From: Hahella sp.
GTDB taxonomy: Bacteria > Pseudomonadota > Gammaproteobacteria > Pseudomonadales > Oleiphilaceae
Reading direction: 5' to 3'
DNA: 57,818 nucleotides
NCBI GenBank assembly: GCA_028280065.1
Contig: JANQMN010000067.1
Location: 1-57,818, forward strand
Part shown: positions 36,745 through 46,396 of the stretch, one piece after another
Position numbering within the stretch: the first letter of the stretch is position 1
How the letters are laid out: the number at the start of each line of letters is the position of its first letter
Notes under the pieces: model-generated
What the model was told of the DNA's origin: nothing
Databases searched by the model: none
What the model saw: the letters and a program-made list of their open reading frames with translations, nothing else
Made by a program: the position numbers and the translations under genes

Positions 36745-37359
36745 ATGCTATTATCTCTAGTTCTTGCCAGCAACAATGCAAAAAAGGTCGCTGAATTCAC
36801 CCGCCTGTTCGATGAATTTCAGTATAAGGTCGTCCCCCAAGGCGAGATGAATATCCCTTCCCCTCCTGAAACCGGGCTAACTTTCGTGGAAAATGCCTTG
36901 TTGAAAGCCCGCCACGCATCGGCCATAGCCAAGCTCCCGGCGCTCGCGGACGACTCAGGGCTAGTGGTAGATGCACTGGACGGCGCACCGGGGATCTATT
37001 CCGCACGTTTTGCCGGTCCCGATGCCAATGACCGGGATAATAACCGCAAATTACTTGCTACTCTTACAAACCTGGCGACTGAGAAACGCAGCTGTCACTA
37101 CCACTGTAGTTTGGTATTGGTTCGCCACGCGGCAGATCCCGATCCGCTCATATGCCAGGGCCGCTGGCATGGAACGCTATTGACCCAGGAACAGGGGACA
37201 GGCGGCTTTGGCTATGATCCGCTATTTTGGATAAAGGAACAGCAGTGCAGCGTGGCGGAATTGGATACGGAAGCAAAAAATCAACTGAGCCACAGAGGGA
37301 TCGCGACGCGCTTATTGGTTAGAGAACTACAGCGATTAGGCTTACCCGGTGAGCATTAG
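36745..37359 (+). CDS. rdgB: dITP/XTP pyrophosphatase (RdgB/HAM1)
   Basis: The 204-aa enzyme removes non-canonical purine nucleotides (ITP, dITP, XTP) from the pool. SLVLASNNAKKVAEF at the N-terminus, ALADDSGLVVDALDGAPGIYSARF in the middle and GGFGYDPLFW near the end are the three HAM1 signatures. It shares 11 bases with the next gene, hemW, so the two are translated together. Confidence 0.95.
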   Translation: MLLSLVLASNNAKKVAEFTRLFDEFQYKVVPQGEMNIPSPPETGLTFVENALLKARHASAIAKLPALADDSGLVVDALDGAPGIYSARFAGPDANDRDNNRKLLATLTNLATEKRSCHYHCSLVLVRHAADPDPLICQGRWHGTLLTQEQGTGGFGYDPLFWIKEQQCSVAELDTEAKNQLSHRGIATRLLVRELQRLGLPGEH

Positions 37360-38503
37360 GCTGCCCGTCCCGCTTTCTTTATATGTCCACATCCCATGGT
37401 GTGTGAAGAAATGCCCCTACTGTGATTTCAACTCGCATCAGGTTAACGGCGATATTCCCGAGGCCGAATACATAGCTGCCTTATGCCGGGATTTTCTATT
37501 AGACATCCAATACTTTCTATCGCAACGCAGCCTTTCGCCATTGCAGAGTATTTTCTTCGGAGGTGGTACACCAAGCTTGTTCCATCCGGCGAGTTATAAG
37601 ACGTTTTTGCAAACTGTGCGGAAACACTTGGTGTTTGCGCCTGCCATTGAAATAACGATGGAGGCTAATCCGGGGGCTGTCGACGCCAAATATTTCGCTG
37701 ATTTTTTTGATATCGGTATCAACAGGCTGTCGATAGGGGTACAAAGCTTCAATGCCCGGCAGTTATCCCGTTTAGGCAGGATTCATCAAACCCAGGATGT
37801 TTTCAACGCATTTCACGCCGCCAGAAAAAGCGGCTTTCAAAATATCAACCTGGACCTGATGTTCGGACTGCCGGAGCAAACGCCGGACCAGGCAATGGCA
37901 GATCTTGAAGAAGCCATACGACTGCAACCGGAACACATCAGTTGGTATCAGCTTACCATCGAGCCAAACACTCATTTTTTTCGCCACCCGCCGCAACTAC
38001 CGGAAGAAGAGGCGATTTGGCAAACCCATCAGGCCGGCATCGAGAAACTTGCAGCTGCAGGCTATCACCAATATGAAGTATCCGCTTTCAGCCAAGCCGG
38101 ATTTCAGGCCAAGCATAATCTCAATTATTGGACCTTTGGTGATTATCTCGGCCTTGGCGCCGGAGCCCATGGAAAAATCACCAATGACCAGGGTGAAATC
38201 TTACGTTACTGGAAAACCCGTTTACCCAAACACTACTTGACCCGACTGGAGCATTTTCGCGCGGGTCATGAATCGCTATCCAAACAGGACCTGCCCTTTG
38301 AGTTCCTCATGAATGCTTTACGCCTGAAGCAAGGTGTGGCAGAGCAGCTGTTTCAAGATCGCACTGGATTAACCTTGAACGACCTCGAACCACAACTCAC
38401 GGGGCAACGCAAAAAAGGCCTCATTCAACCCAAGCGATTGCAATGTAGTGACTTTGGCTATTTACACCTGAATTCAGTACTGGCCGACTTTACCGAAAAT
38501 TGA
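37349..38503 (+). CDS. hemW: Radical SAM heme chaperone HemW
   Basis: A 384-aa radical SAM protein. The iron-sulfur motif is HIPWCVKKCPYCDFNSH (C18, C22, C25) and FFGGGTPS follows. The HNxxYW motif that marks true HemW heme chaperones, rather than HemN, is present as KHNLNYW. Fitting this, the C-terminal HemW domain follows. HemW delivers heme to respiratory proteins. The start is a GTG inside the end of rdgB. Confidence 0.93.
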   Translation: MSIRLPVPLSLYVHIPWCVKKCPYCDFNSHQVNGDIPEAEYIAALCRDFLLDIQYFLSQRSLSPLQSIFFGGGTPSLFHPASYKTFLQTVRKHLVFAPAIEITMEANPGAVDAKYFADFFDIGINRLSIGVQSFNARQLSRLGRIHQTQDVFNAFHAARKSGFQNINLDLMFGLPEQTPDQAMADLEEAIRLQPEHISWYQLTIEPNTHFFRHPPQLPEEEAIWQTHQAGIEKLAAAGYHQYEVSAFSQAGFQAKHNLNYWTFGDYLGLGAGAHGKITNDQGEILRYWKTRLPKHYLTRLEHFRAGHESLSKQDLPFEFLMNALRLKQGVAEQLFQDRTGLTLNDLEPQLTGQRKKGLIQPKRLQCSDFGYLHLNSVLADFTEN

Positions 38504-38565
38504 CGCTTGCATCTATTGAGCGCTTTGATTAAATTCGCATTGTGTTCTATTTGACCAATACCTAG

Positions 38566-39111
38566 ATGGGCAACGCAGAAAAACCTCCGTCGAGAAAATT
38601 ACTCTTCCCCGCCTTCATCGCCACCGTCGTCCTGGGGATAATACTCTTTTGGATTGATCAGAACCTGCGAGTTCCGGCATCCAGCCCATTGGGTATCGTC
38701 AGCTTTGAATTAGCAAAACTTCCGGCCACAGCCGAATTCATTCTCGCAGGCTGGGGTGATTCCGGGCAGAACTGGGCACTGGCCAGTCTATTGTTGGATT
38801 TCCCGTTTCTAGTTGCCTATACAGCCCTTTTTGTGTTGCTGACAGCCGCCAGTCGCAGCGATATCAAACAACTTTTTCTGATCGGCTTTTTAATGGCGGG
38901 ATTCTGTGATTTTATCGAGAACCTCTTGCTGTTATTCATCCTGCAATCCGCAGTGCTACCCCAATTAACTACAGGCGCTTACTATTTTGCCAGTTTGAAG
39001 TTTATGCTGCTGTTCGCAGGCTGGGCTTTTTTGGCGACCAGGCTACTGCTTTGGAGCTGGGAGAAACTCATGCATGCTGCAAAACCTCCGCCGAATAGTA
39101 GTCAGGCCTAA
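38566..39111 (+). CDS. Membrane protein of unknown function, four helices
   Basis: A 181-aa hydrophobic protein I cannot name. Four membrane segments are seen: about residues 12-30 (LFPAFIATVVLGIILFW), 75-100 (DFPFLVAYTALFVLL), 105-135 (FLIGFLMAGFCDFIENLLLLF) and 140-168. Polar residues within the helices, mainly an acidic pair in CDFIENLL, suggest a functional site. It starts at an ATG 62 bases after hemW and is probably read from the same transcript. It ends 32 bases from the convergent trmB. Confidence 0.7.
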   Translation: MGNAEKPPSRKLLFPAFIATVVLGIILFWIDQNLRVPASSPLGIVSFELAKLPATAEFILAGWGDSGQNWALASLLLDFPFLVAYTALFVLLTAASRSDIKQLFLIGFLMAGFCDFIENLLLLFILQSAVLPQLTTGAYYFASLKFMLLFAGWAFLATRLLLWSWEKLMHAAKPPPNSSQA

Positions 39112-39143
39112 CACCTTTGCATAGAACTTACCGCTTGATGCCT

Positions 39144-39857
39144 CTAACTACTGCGGATAAACAGCAAGTCCCAAACTCCGTGCCCTAGCCGCTGGCCACG
39201 TTTTTCGAACTTGGTGATAGGCCGGTACTCCGGGCGCGGGCAATAGCGGTTGTCTTTTGCGCAATTCTGGAAACCGGGGGCTTTTTGCATAATCTCGAGC
39301 ATGTGTTCGGCATAGGGCTGCCAGTCCGTCGCCATATGAAAAATACCGCCTGATTCCAACTTTCTGCGAATGCGCTGCACAAATTCCTCCTGTACCAATC
39401 GCCGCTTATGATGGCGTTTTTTATGCCACGGATCGGGGAAGAACAGTTGAACGCGATGCAGGGAGGCATCCGGCAGACAACGGTCAATGACCTGATTAGC
39501 ATCATTCCAGTAAACCCGAAGATTCGTTAGGCCGCGGCTGTTCGCCTCGCGCAATATTGCACCAATCCCCGGCTTATGCACTTCGATCCCGATGAAGTTA
39601 AGGTGTGGATATTGCTCCGCCATTGCTGCCAGCGATTGCCCCATGCCGAATCCAATTTCCAGTACGACTGGCGCCGGCTTTGGAAAAACCGCTGCCAAAT
39701 CAATTTGGCCATGTTCGACCTGCAACCCCTGGGTTTCCCAGTGGCTATCGAAAGCCTGTTGTTGCGACGGGGTCATGCGCCCACCTCGAATGACAAAACT
39801 GCGGATGGTTCGATGTTTGGTTTGCTTAGCAGATTCGGAATCAGGGATATGCGTCAT
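39144..39857 (-). CDS. trmB: tRNA (guanine-N7)-methyltransferase
   Basis: TrmB puts the 7-methyl group on G46 of tRNAs. The 237-aa protein has the SAM motif [17 protein letters not shown] and the family motif [21 protein letters not shown], and ends in [17 protein letters not shown]. The open frame runs to 39953, but the ATG at 39857 (MTHIPDSES) gives the usual N-terminus; no strong ribosome binding site helps to decide. It converges on the four-helix membrane protein gene. Confidence 0.94.
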   Translation of the reverse strand: MTHIPDSESAKQTKHRTIRSFVIRGGRMTPSQQQAFDSHWETQGLQVEHGQIDLAAVFPKPAPVVLEIGFGMGQSLAAMAEQYPHLNFIGIEVHKPGIGAILREANSRGLTNLRVYWNDANQVIDRCLPDASLHRVQLFFPDPWHKKRHHKRRLVQEEFVQRIRRKLESGGIFHMATDWQPYAEHMLEIMQKAPGFQNCAKDNRYCPRPEYRPITKFEKRGQRLGHGVWDLLFIRSS

Positions 39858-40250
39858 TACTTTTACTGGTAGCCGATTACAACGGCGAGCTATTCTACCT
39901 GAGACATTCCAAAAACGCCTCCACCGCAAGTTCCTCCCTGGCCTCCCCAACAAAAAACACTATTACGCCCCAATAGAGGGCAGCCATTTCGGTGCGCCGT
40001 CAAAATACGCACAATAATGCTGCACCGAACTGCCATTTACCTCCGATCGCTTTCCGGGATAAAACAATTACGCTATATCGAGATGCTTGAGTAACGCCAT
40101 TCTGTGGCAGGCAAATTGATATTGCGGATAGTTAAGATAACGTTGGCCTCATATTTGCTCCTGCATCACCTATAGTGAGATTCACGAAGATAAATAGAAC
40201 ATCCACCGTTGGCGAAGAAACGTTGCCAAGGACGCGACTACAAAACACCC
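39858..40250. other. Divergent intergenic region between trmB and the NIT-like gene
   Basis: The region should hold promoters in both directions. A -10-like TATAGT stands at 40171-40176 without a good -35. I see no operator-like palindrome or coding frame of merit. Confidence 0.3.
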
Positions 40251-41096
40251 ATGAGTGCATCAAAGATTCGTTTAGCGTATGAACGCCACCAGGAGAGACA
40301 GCGCTGCCTAGATCTGTCGAGCCAACTTTTGGAGCTCATAACGCATATTCAGCAACATCGTGGTGCAACCCTCGCAATATTGGGTGGCGACGAGTTTTTC
40401 GAAACCCGCCTGGCAGCCATCAAGCCACGTGTTTTGGAAAGCCTGCAGGGAGTGCAACAGTTACGGGGAAATTTCCTTAACAACCACACCTGGGAAAACT
40501 TATGTGCCGAATGGTTTACCGTTAACTATCACTGGCGCCAGGATAATGCTTTCCATAATTTTGAACTTCACACTCACCTAATTCAGCAGCTTCTGCGTGC
40601 CTTCAAAGACTTTAACGACAGCGAAATGTTCCAAAATCTGGATAAGTCGAATACATCCTTGGCCAAACTAGCACTGTGTGATTTCCCGGAGTTAATGGAA
40701 ACCGGTGCTCAAATACGCGGTATCGGCACGCATTGCTTGGCTTCCGGGAATCGCGACAAGGTTTTTGTCGATCGGCTTGGCTATTTGTGCCGCTACTTTT
40801 CCCGCAGTACCGAGCATTTGGATGCGATACACGACATGGATAGTCTGCTGTTGGATATCGAACCCTGGAAAGATGTTCAAATCCGCTGGAGCCAGGTCGA
40901 GAAGCATATCAGTGAAGATTTTCAGGGCAAGGGCGAACTAAGCGCGGATACCTTCTTTAACGACTTGAGTTTGCTGGTTTTTCAAACCAAACTGTGCACT
41001 AAGCTGTGTTTCAAGCAACTTCGCAGCACCACCGACAATGACCTGGATCAGTGGATTCGTCACAGCTCCTATCGCACCACAAAGTCCGCTCACTGA
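40251..41096 (+). CDS. Helical soluble protein with NIT-like N-terminal segment
   Basis: A 281-aa protein without signal or membrane segment, predicted mostly helical. The segment LLELITHIQQHRGATLAILGG (residues about 26-46) resembles the start of NIT nitrate/nitrite-sensing domains, whose first helix carries Q/K-R-G near a small-residue stretch. The rest has no visible output domain such as ANTAR, methyl-acceptor or kinase. The ATG at 40251 is weakly supported, and a TTG at 40209 is in frame. It precedes yifB, which is convergent, with 27 bases between stops. The NIT resemblance is short and could be chance. Confidence 0.5.
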   Translation: MSASKIRLAYERHQERQRCLDLSSQLLELITHIQQHRGATLAILGGDEFFETRLAAIKPRVLESLQGVQQLRGNFLNNHTWENLCAEWFTVNYHWRQDNAFHNFELHTHLIQQLLRAFKDFNDSEMFQNLDKSNTSLAKLALCDFPELMETGAQIRGIGTHCLASGNRDKVFVDRLGYLCRYFSRSTEHLDAIHDMDSLLLDIEPWKDVQIRWSQVEKHISEDFQGKGELSADTFFNDLSLLVFQTKLCTKLCFKQLRSTTDNDLDQWIRHSSYRTTKSAH

Positions 41097-41123
41097 CCCA
41101 GGAGCACTAATCATGCTCGGTAA

Positions 41124-42653
41124 TCATTTAACCTCCGGCAACAAAGAGCGCCGGTCTAACATTCGCAAACTCAAAGCCTCCAGCAGGTGCGGCACCTGAA
41201 TTGACTCCTGGCCCTGCAGGTCGGCTAGGGTTCGCGCTACCCGCAGTACGCGATGATAGGCTCGAGCGGACATGCCCAGTTTCTGCAGTGATTGGTCAAG
41301 CATTTCCCGCTCTGCATGAGACAATCTGCAGGCCTGCTCCAACGCATCACCCTGCAAGTTCTGATTGGCCATGCCGGAGCGCCCCACTGCGCGTCGTCGC
41401 GCGGCGATAACCCGCTCCTTAATCTCAGCGGAAGGTTCCTCCGAGCGTTTAACCTGTAAATCGCTTAGCGGAACTGCCGGCACCTCCAAATGCATATCGA
41501 ATCGATCGAGTAAAGGACCCGATATTTTTTGCCGATAACGGACAATTTGAGCTTCGGTGCATTTGCACTCCATTTGCGGATGACCTGCATAGCCGCAAGG
41601 GCATGGATTCATGGCGGCAATCAGCTGAAAATTTGCCGGAAAGGTCATCTGCTGCGCGGCGCGGGAAATCACGATCTCACCCGATTCCAGAGGTTCACGC
41701 AGCACCTCCAGGACTTTGCGGTCAAATTCAGGCAGCTCATCCAGGAATAATACACCCAAATGCGCCAACGAAACTTCGCCAGGCTTTGGATTTGAACCGC
41801 CGCCCACCAGTGCCACGGCAGAAGCAGTGTGGTGAGGCGAGCGGAAGGCGCGTTGCCGCCAAGTCGCAGGATTCAGATCCTGACCGGCAACTGACCGCAC
41901 TGCGGCGGCTTGAAGGGCTTCATCGTCAGACATATCCGGCAGAATACCGGGCAAGCGTGTGGCCAACATGGTTTTGCCGGTTCCCGGCGGTCCGAACATC
42001 AGTAAATTATGGCCGCCTGCCGCTGCGACTTCCAACGCCCGTTTGGCTTGAAATTGCCCTTTAATGTCCGCCATGTCCTTCAACGAGGCGATCTTATTCG
42101 GTTCAGTTGATTCACTCGAACCGGTATCGAAAGGTAACGCTTGTTGGCCAAGCAAATGCGCAACCAGGGCAGGTAGGGAGTCCGGATTCAGCAGTTGCAA
42201 GTTGGGAACGATTTTAGCGTCAGGCAGATTGGCGGTTGGAATAACAGCCTTTCGTTTCGCTTTTGCACACTGGATTGCAGCAGGCAACAAACCGATAACC
42301 GGCCGAATTTCGCCAGACAGCGCCAACTCTCCATAGAACTCGATGCCCAACAGCTCCTCGTCCGGCAATTGCCCCGATGCCGCGAGTATTCCGATGGCGA
42401 TAGCTAAATCAAACCGGCCGCCGTCTTTCGGCAGATCCGCAGGGGCTAAGTTCACGGTAATGCGTCTGGCGGGAAACTCGAATCCGGAATTTAGCAGCGC
42501 ACTGCGAACCCGGTCCTTGCTCTCTCGGACAACGGTCTCCGGCAGCCCGACCATCGAAAGGCCGGGTAAACCATTGGACAGGTGCACTTCGACGGTAACG
42601 GCTGGGGCATTGACGCCTACTTTGGCGCGCGTGAGGACTGTTGCTAATGACAT
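41124..42653 (-). CDS. YifB/ComM family Mg-chelatase-like AAA ATPase
   Basis: A 509-aa protein of the ComM group, a hexameric helicase-like AAA+ ATPase that promotes branch migration in natural transformation. The N-terminal Lon-protease-like fold is MSLATVLTRAKVGVNAPAVT onward. Walker A is MFGPPGTGKTMLA, Walker B LGVLFLDELPEF, and a zinc-binding cysteine set is seen in NPCPCGYAGHPQMECKC. The C-terminal part has SARAYHRVLRVARTLADL. With pilT and pilU in this window, DNA uptake is possible but not shown. Confidence 0.92.
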   Translation of the reverse strand: MSLATVLTRAKVGVNAPAVTVEVHLSNGLPGLSMVGLPETVVRESKDRVRSALLNSGFEFPARRITVNLAPADLPKDGGRFDLAIAIGILAASGQLPDEELLGIEFYGELALSGEIRPVIGLLPAAIQCAKAKRKAVIPTANLPDAKIVPNLQLLNPDSLPALVAHLLGQQALPFDTGSSESTEPNKIASLKDMADIKGQFQAKRALEVAAAGGHNLLMFGPPGTGKTMLATRLPGILPDMSDDEALQAAAVRSVAGQDLNPATWRQRAFRSPHHTASAVALVGGGSNPKPGEVSLAHLGVLFLDELPEFDRKVLEVLREPLESGEIVISRAAQQMTFPANFQLIAAMNPCPCGYAGHPQMECKCTEAQIVRYRQKISGPLLDRFDMHLEVPAVPLSDLQVKRSEEPSAEIKERVIAARRRAVGRSGMANQNLQGDALEQACRLSHAEREMLDQSLQKLGMSARAYHRVLRVARTLADLQGQESIQVPHLLEALSLRMLDRRSLLPEVK

Positions 42654-42715
42654 AATTCCTTCCTTGGTTCGACAAAATTGCTTGGTTGCCGGTTTCCCTT
42701 CTTCTTAAGCAGGCT

Positions 42716-42979
42716 TTATTCTACCTTACCCGCCAACCGCGACTCCAGATCGGCAACGCGTTTTTCCAACATCTCAAGTTTTTCTCTGGTACGCAGTAAA
42801 ACCTGTTGCTGCACTTCAAAGTCTTCCCGGGTGACCAAATCCAGTTTACTGATTACGCTGGCGAGCGTAGCTTTTGCCTGGGTATTGATATCTTCCTGTG
42901 CCGACTTGGCGACATCGGGTAACAACTGCCCAATCTGCTGGTGAATGGTATTCAATACTTCAAAGGGAGAAACCGCCAT
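42716..42979 (-). CDS. UbiK/BMFP family accessory protein
   Basis: An 87-aa protein with an N-terminal amphipathic helix and a C-terminal coiled coil (LRTREKLEMLEKRVADLESRL), the BMFP layout. E. coli UbiK assists aerobic ubiquinone synthesis, and homologues bind membranes and fatty acids. The neighbour order yifB, this gene, glnK, amtB is conserved in Pseudomonas relatives. Confidence 0.88.
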   Translation of the reverse strand: MAVSPFEVLNTIHQQIGQLLPDVAKSAQEDINTQAKATLASVISKLDLVTREDFEVQQQVLLRTREKLEMLEKRVADLESRLAGKVE

Positions 42980-43109
42980 CTGCCACCTCTTTAATTAGCC
43001 GCGTAAAAACTCCCGGGCATGGTATCATGACTTGCTTCCGTCGTACTAACCCATACCTCGGGTTTAATACGCTCAAAACGCACCACAGGCGAACAAAAAC
43101 GGAATTTTG

Positions 43110-43126
43110 CACACTATTAGTGCGCC
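43110..43126 (+). promoter_or_regulatory. NtrC-like enhancer site, distal
   Basis: TGCAC, seven bases, then GTGCG. It differs from the NtrC consensus TGCAC-N7-GTGCA only in the last base. Its centre is about 140 bases upstream of the predicted sigma-54 transcription start, near the positions of NtrC sites at E. coli glnA. Confidence 0.6.
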
Positions 43127-43150
43127 AATTTGGCGTGAATTTCCTACACA

Positions 43151-43167
43151 TGCGCTATAATTGTGCC
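43151..43167 (+). promoter_or_regulatory. NtrC-like enhancer site, proximal
   Basis: TGCGC, seven bases, then GTGCC. It has one mismatch per half to the NtrC consensus. Its centre is 41 bases from the distal site, about four helical turns, so two dimers could bind on the same face. It is about 100 bases upstream of the predicted start. Confidence 0.5.
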
Positions 43168-43231
43168 ATCAATTCTGATTAAGCACTTCGTCGACTAGCT
43201 AATTTGCTGTTTTTAAATATGTTTTAATCTT

Positions 43232-43247
43232 TGGCATAACAGATGCT
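43232..43247 (+). promoter_or_regulatory. Sigma-54 promoter of glnK-amtB
   Basis: TGGCATAACAGATGCT has the -24 GG and -12 GC exactly 12 bases apart and one mismatch to TGGCAYR-N4-TTGCW. Transcription should begin near 43258, giving an 80-base leader to the glnK ATG. Nitrogen limitation would activate it through NtrC bound upstream. Confidence 0.75.
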
Positions 43248-43317
43248 TTATGACGCACATATTCCGCACATTTTGTTGTGCGTTATTAAGTAATCTTTTC
43301 TGACTGTCCCTCAATAG

Positions 43318-43677
<360 letters not shown>

Positions 43678-43732
43678 CCCTACAAAATCATTATAAGTTC
43701 AATAGTTTAAAGCCTAGTGCGGAGGGCTTTTC

Positions 43733-45010
43733 ATGGAAACAAATCTTAATCATATTTACGAATTGCAATATGCAATGGACACCTTCTATTTCCTGATATG
43801 CGGGGCATTGGTCATGTGGATGGCCGCCGGCTTCGCGATGCTGGAATCCGGTTTGGTGAGGGCAAAAAACACGACGGAAATCCTTACGAAAAACGTCGCC
43901 CTGTTTGCCGTCGCCTGTACCATGTATCTCGTCTGCGGTTACCAATTCATGTATGACGGCGGATTCTTCCTGTCAGGCATCACCACAGTCGCCGGCATGG
44001 ATGACGCAGCAATAGCCGGGGTACTGGCAGCTTCGGCGGAAGCAGGTTTCGATGGCGATTCTGTTTATTCCGGCGCTTCTGACTTCTTTTTCCAGGTAGT
44101 ATTCGTTGCCACTGCTATGTCGATTGTATCCGGTGCGGTAGCAGAACGTATGAAGCTCTGGGCCTTCCTGGCGTTCGCCGTGGTCATGACCGGTGTTATC
44201 TACCCAATCGAAGGCGGCTGGACCTGGGGCGGTAAAGCGGTTCCTTTCATCGGCGAGCTGAGCTACAGCGACTATGCCGGTTCCGGTATCGTTCACATGG
44301 CTGGCGCAGCCGCTGCCCTGGCTGGTGTCCTATTGCTGGGTGCCCGTAAAGGCAAATATGGTCCCGAAGGTCAGGTCAATGCTCTGCCTGGCGCTAACTT
44401 ACCTCTGGCCACACTGGGTACCTTCATCCTGTGGATGGGATGGTTCGGATTCAACGGCGGTTCTACTCTGAAGCTGGGCGGAATCGGTGTAGCGAACGAG
44501 GTTGCCAACGTATTCCTGAACACCAATGCCGCAGCTGCAGGTGGCTTGATCGCAGCACTGGTAGTAGCCCGCCTGATGTTCGGCAAGGCAGATCTGACCA
44601 TGGCATTAAACGGCGCTCTGGCTGGCTTGGTCGCGATCACAGCAGAACCTGCCGATCCTTCCCCATGGCTCGCAACCGTCATCGGTGCGATTGGCGGTAT
44701 CATTGTCGTCTTCTCCATCGTCGGCATGGACAAGCTGAAGATCGACGATCCTGTGGGTGCCATCTCTGTTCACGGTACCGTTGGTCTCTGGGGTATCTTC
44801 GCCGTATTGCTGTCAGATCCGGATGCGACCTTCGGCGGCCAGTTGGTCGGCACTCTAGTAATCTTCGTTTGGGTATTCGTGACCAGCTTGATCGTCTGGG
44901 GAATCCTCAAAGCGGTTATGGGCATCCGTGTCAGTGAAGAGGAAGAGTACGAAGGTGTGGACATCACCGAGTGTGGTTTGGAAGCCTATCCAGAATTCAC
45001 TCGCGAGTGA
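43733..45010 (+). CDS. amtB: Ammonium transporter AmtB
   Basis: A 425-aa channel with about eleven membrane helices. The start METNLNHIYELQYAMDTFYF lacks the signal peptide of enterobacterial AmtB. AGFAMLESGLVRAKN, the Asp-containing stretch SDYAGSGIVHMAGAAAALAG (with one pore histidine) and ISVHGTVGLWGIFAV (with the second) are present. It lets NH3/NH4+ enter at low external concentration and is shut by GlnK. It is co-transcribed with glnK and ends before an intrinsic terminator. Confidence 0.96.
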   Translation: METNLNHIYELQYAMDTFYFLICGALVMWMAAGFAMLESGLVRAKNTTEILTKNVALFAVACTMYLVCGYQFMYDGGFFLSGITTVAGMDDAAIAGVLAASAEAGFDGDSVYSGASDFFFQVVFVATAMSIVSGAVAERMKLWAFLAFAVVMTGVIYPIEGGWTWGGKAVPFIGELSYSDYAGSGIVHMAGAAAALAGVLLLGARKGKYGPEGQVNALPGANLPLATLGTFILWMGWFGFNGGSTLKLGGIGVANEVANVFLNTNAAAAGGLIAALVVARLMFGKADLTMALNGALAGLVAITAEPADPSPWLATVIGAIGGIIVVFSIVGMDKLKIDDPVGAISVHGTVGLWGIFAVLLSDPDATFGGQLVGTLVIFVWVFVTSLIVWGILKAVMGIRVSEEEEYEGVDITECGLEAYPEFTRE

Positions 45011-45055
45011 TAGCAAACTTCTGGGTTAGCCACTGCGCTAATCCCACCTGTTACA

Positions 45056-45083
45056 GGGCTGCAATCGCAGCCTTGTTTGGTTT
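45056..45083 (+). terminator. Intrinsic terminator after amtB
   Basis: GGCTGC and GCAGCC pair around a four-base loop, followed by a T-rich stretch interrupted by G. It is 46 bases downstream of the amtB stop. Confidence 0.6.
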
Positions 45084-45298
45084 TCCCCTCATTAAATCCA
45101 TTCTTCCCTGTCCTCAGCTTGGCCTGCCAGCACCATTTAGCTACACTTTCCGAATACATCTTACGATCCGATTGTAAAACCCGAATTAGGAATGACCAGC
45201 GGCTCGGGTTCCGAACAGCGCCTAAACGCAGTTTCAGGGCGTTTGATAACGGTAGATCGTTTCGATCTAAACAGAATCCAAATGGAACTTTCCACAAT

Positions 45299-46288
45299 AT
45301 GATTCGACATTTCGTTGCTTATCGAAAACTGTTAAGTGCTCTCCCTCTCATCGTTTTAAGCCTGACAATTCTAACCGCCTGCGAAGGCGAAAAACCCGAA
45401 CAAACAACCAAGGTAGCGGTGCAAGGGGTGATAAGCGCGGCCTTACCCAAAGCTGCGGACTACGCTGTAATTGGCTCTCTTCAGCATGGTGGCAGCCTGT
45501 GGAATCTTTCCAATCTGGAGCGTTTATATAATTGGAATCACCAAGGCGGACAGTTCAGCTCGTTACGTGCCGTCGGTATTTCCGGAGACAGCAGGATAGC
45601 CACAACGGTGGTTGGGGCAGACATTGTGGTATGGGAGGTATCGACCGGCCAATCGCTGAATTTCTGGCGTGCTCCGGACAAGATAATGGCGATGCAGCTA
45701 GGTCAGCAAGGACGGTATGCCATTCTTGGCCTTCAAAACAGTCAGGCGGTTTACTTCGATATCGAGCGCGGCCAGGCAAGACAAGAGTTCCAGCACGAAG
45801 CAGAGGTATTTGGCGTCGCCATCAGTGCCGACGGTAAACTGGCGATGACCGGCTCTGATGATCGCACCGCACGCATTTGGCGGCTGGAAGACGGCGCGCT
45901 GCTGCACCGTTTCGAACATGGCAATCAGGTTAAAACCGTTGCGCTTTCCGATGATGGGGCACTGGCATTCAGCACGGCCCAGCGTGAAGAGGCGGTTGTC
46001 TGGGATACTACCAGTGGTTCGGCCAAATCCAAGGTCGACGTCCGCTATGCCAACTTTACCTCCGCGCGGTTCTCGGAAGATAGCAGTAAACTGGCCTTAG
46101 GCACTTTCCGCGGTGATGTTTTTCTGGTCGATACCGCCACAGGAGCCAAGGTAAAACACTGGAAGGCAAAGTCTCGTCAAGTTTGGGGGCCTGCCAGTAG
46201 CGGCGCAATTCTTAGCGTAGCTTTTCAGCCGGATGGTAAAATAATCGCGGTTTCTTCAGACGGGCTATTGCAACAGTTCGGCGGCTAA
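45299..46288 (+). CDS. WD40-repeat lipoprotein
   Basis: A 329-aa protein with a lipoprotein signal ending in LTILTAC (lipid-modified C28) and then about six WD40-like blades. Clear ones contain GKLAMTGSDDRTARIWRLED, then ALAFSTAQREEAVVWDTTSG and KLALGTFRGDVFLVDTATG. It would be a propeller scaffold anchored to a membrane face; partners are unknown. The frame runs upstream to 45077, but only the ATG at 45299 places the signal peptide at the N-terminus. It stands alone between amtB and the TetR gene. Confidence 0.82.
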   Translation: MIRHFVAYRKLLSALPLIVLSLTILTACEGEKPEQTTKVAVQGVISAALPKAADYAVIGSLQHGGSLWNLSNLERLYNWNHQGGQFSSLRAVGISGDSRIATTVVGADIVVWEVSTGQSLNFWRAPDKIMAMQLGQQGRYAILGLQNSQAVYFDIERGQARQEFQHEAEVFGVAISADGKLAMTGSDDRTARIWRLEDGALLHRFEHGNQVKTVALSDDGALAFSTAQREEAVVWDTTSGSAKSKVDVRYANFTSARFSEDSSKLALGTFRGDVFLVDTATGAKVKHWKAKSRQVWGPASSGAILSVAFQPDGKIIAVSSDGLLQQFGG

Positions 46289-46396
46289 ACCGCCAGATAG
46301 CTGTTTCAGGTTTTTTCTAAATGATCGGTCAAAAATTGGCTATAATTTACCCATTTCCAATCTAAACATTCATTGTGCGCGGAGAGTCGGATCGCA

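Noticed and set aside
43268-43290. A third GCAC/GTGC inverted repeat in the glnK leader.
   Set aside because: Its spacer is eight bases instead of the seven of NtrC sites, and it lies downstream of the predicted sigma-54 start.
44431-44937. Plus-strand frame of 168 codons within amtB.
   Set aside because: It is an arginine-rich shifted-frame shadow of the ammonium transporter.
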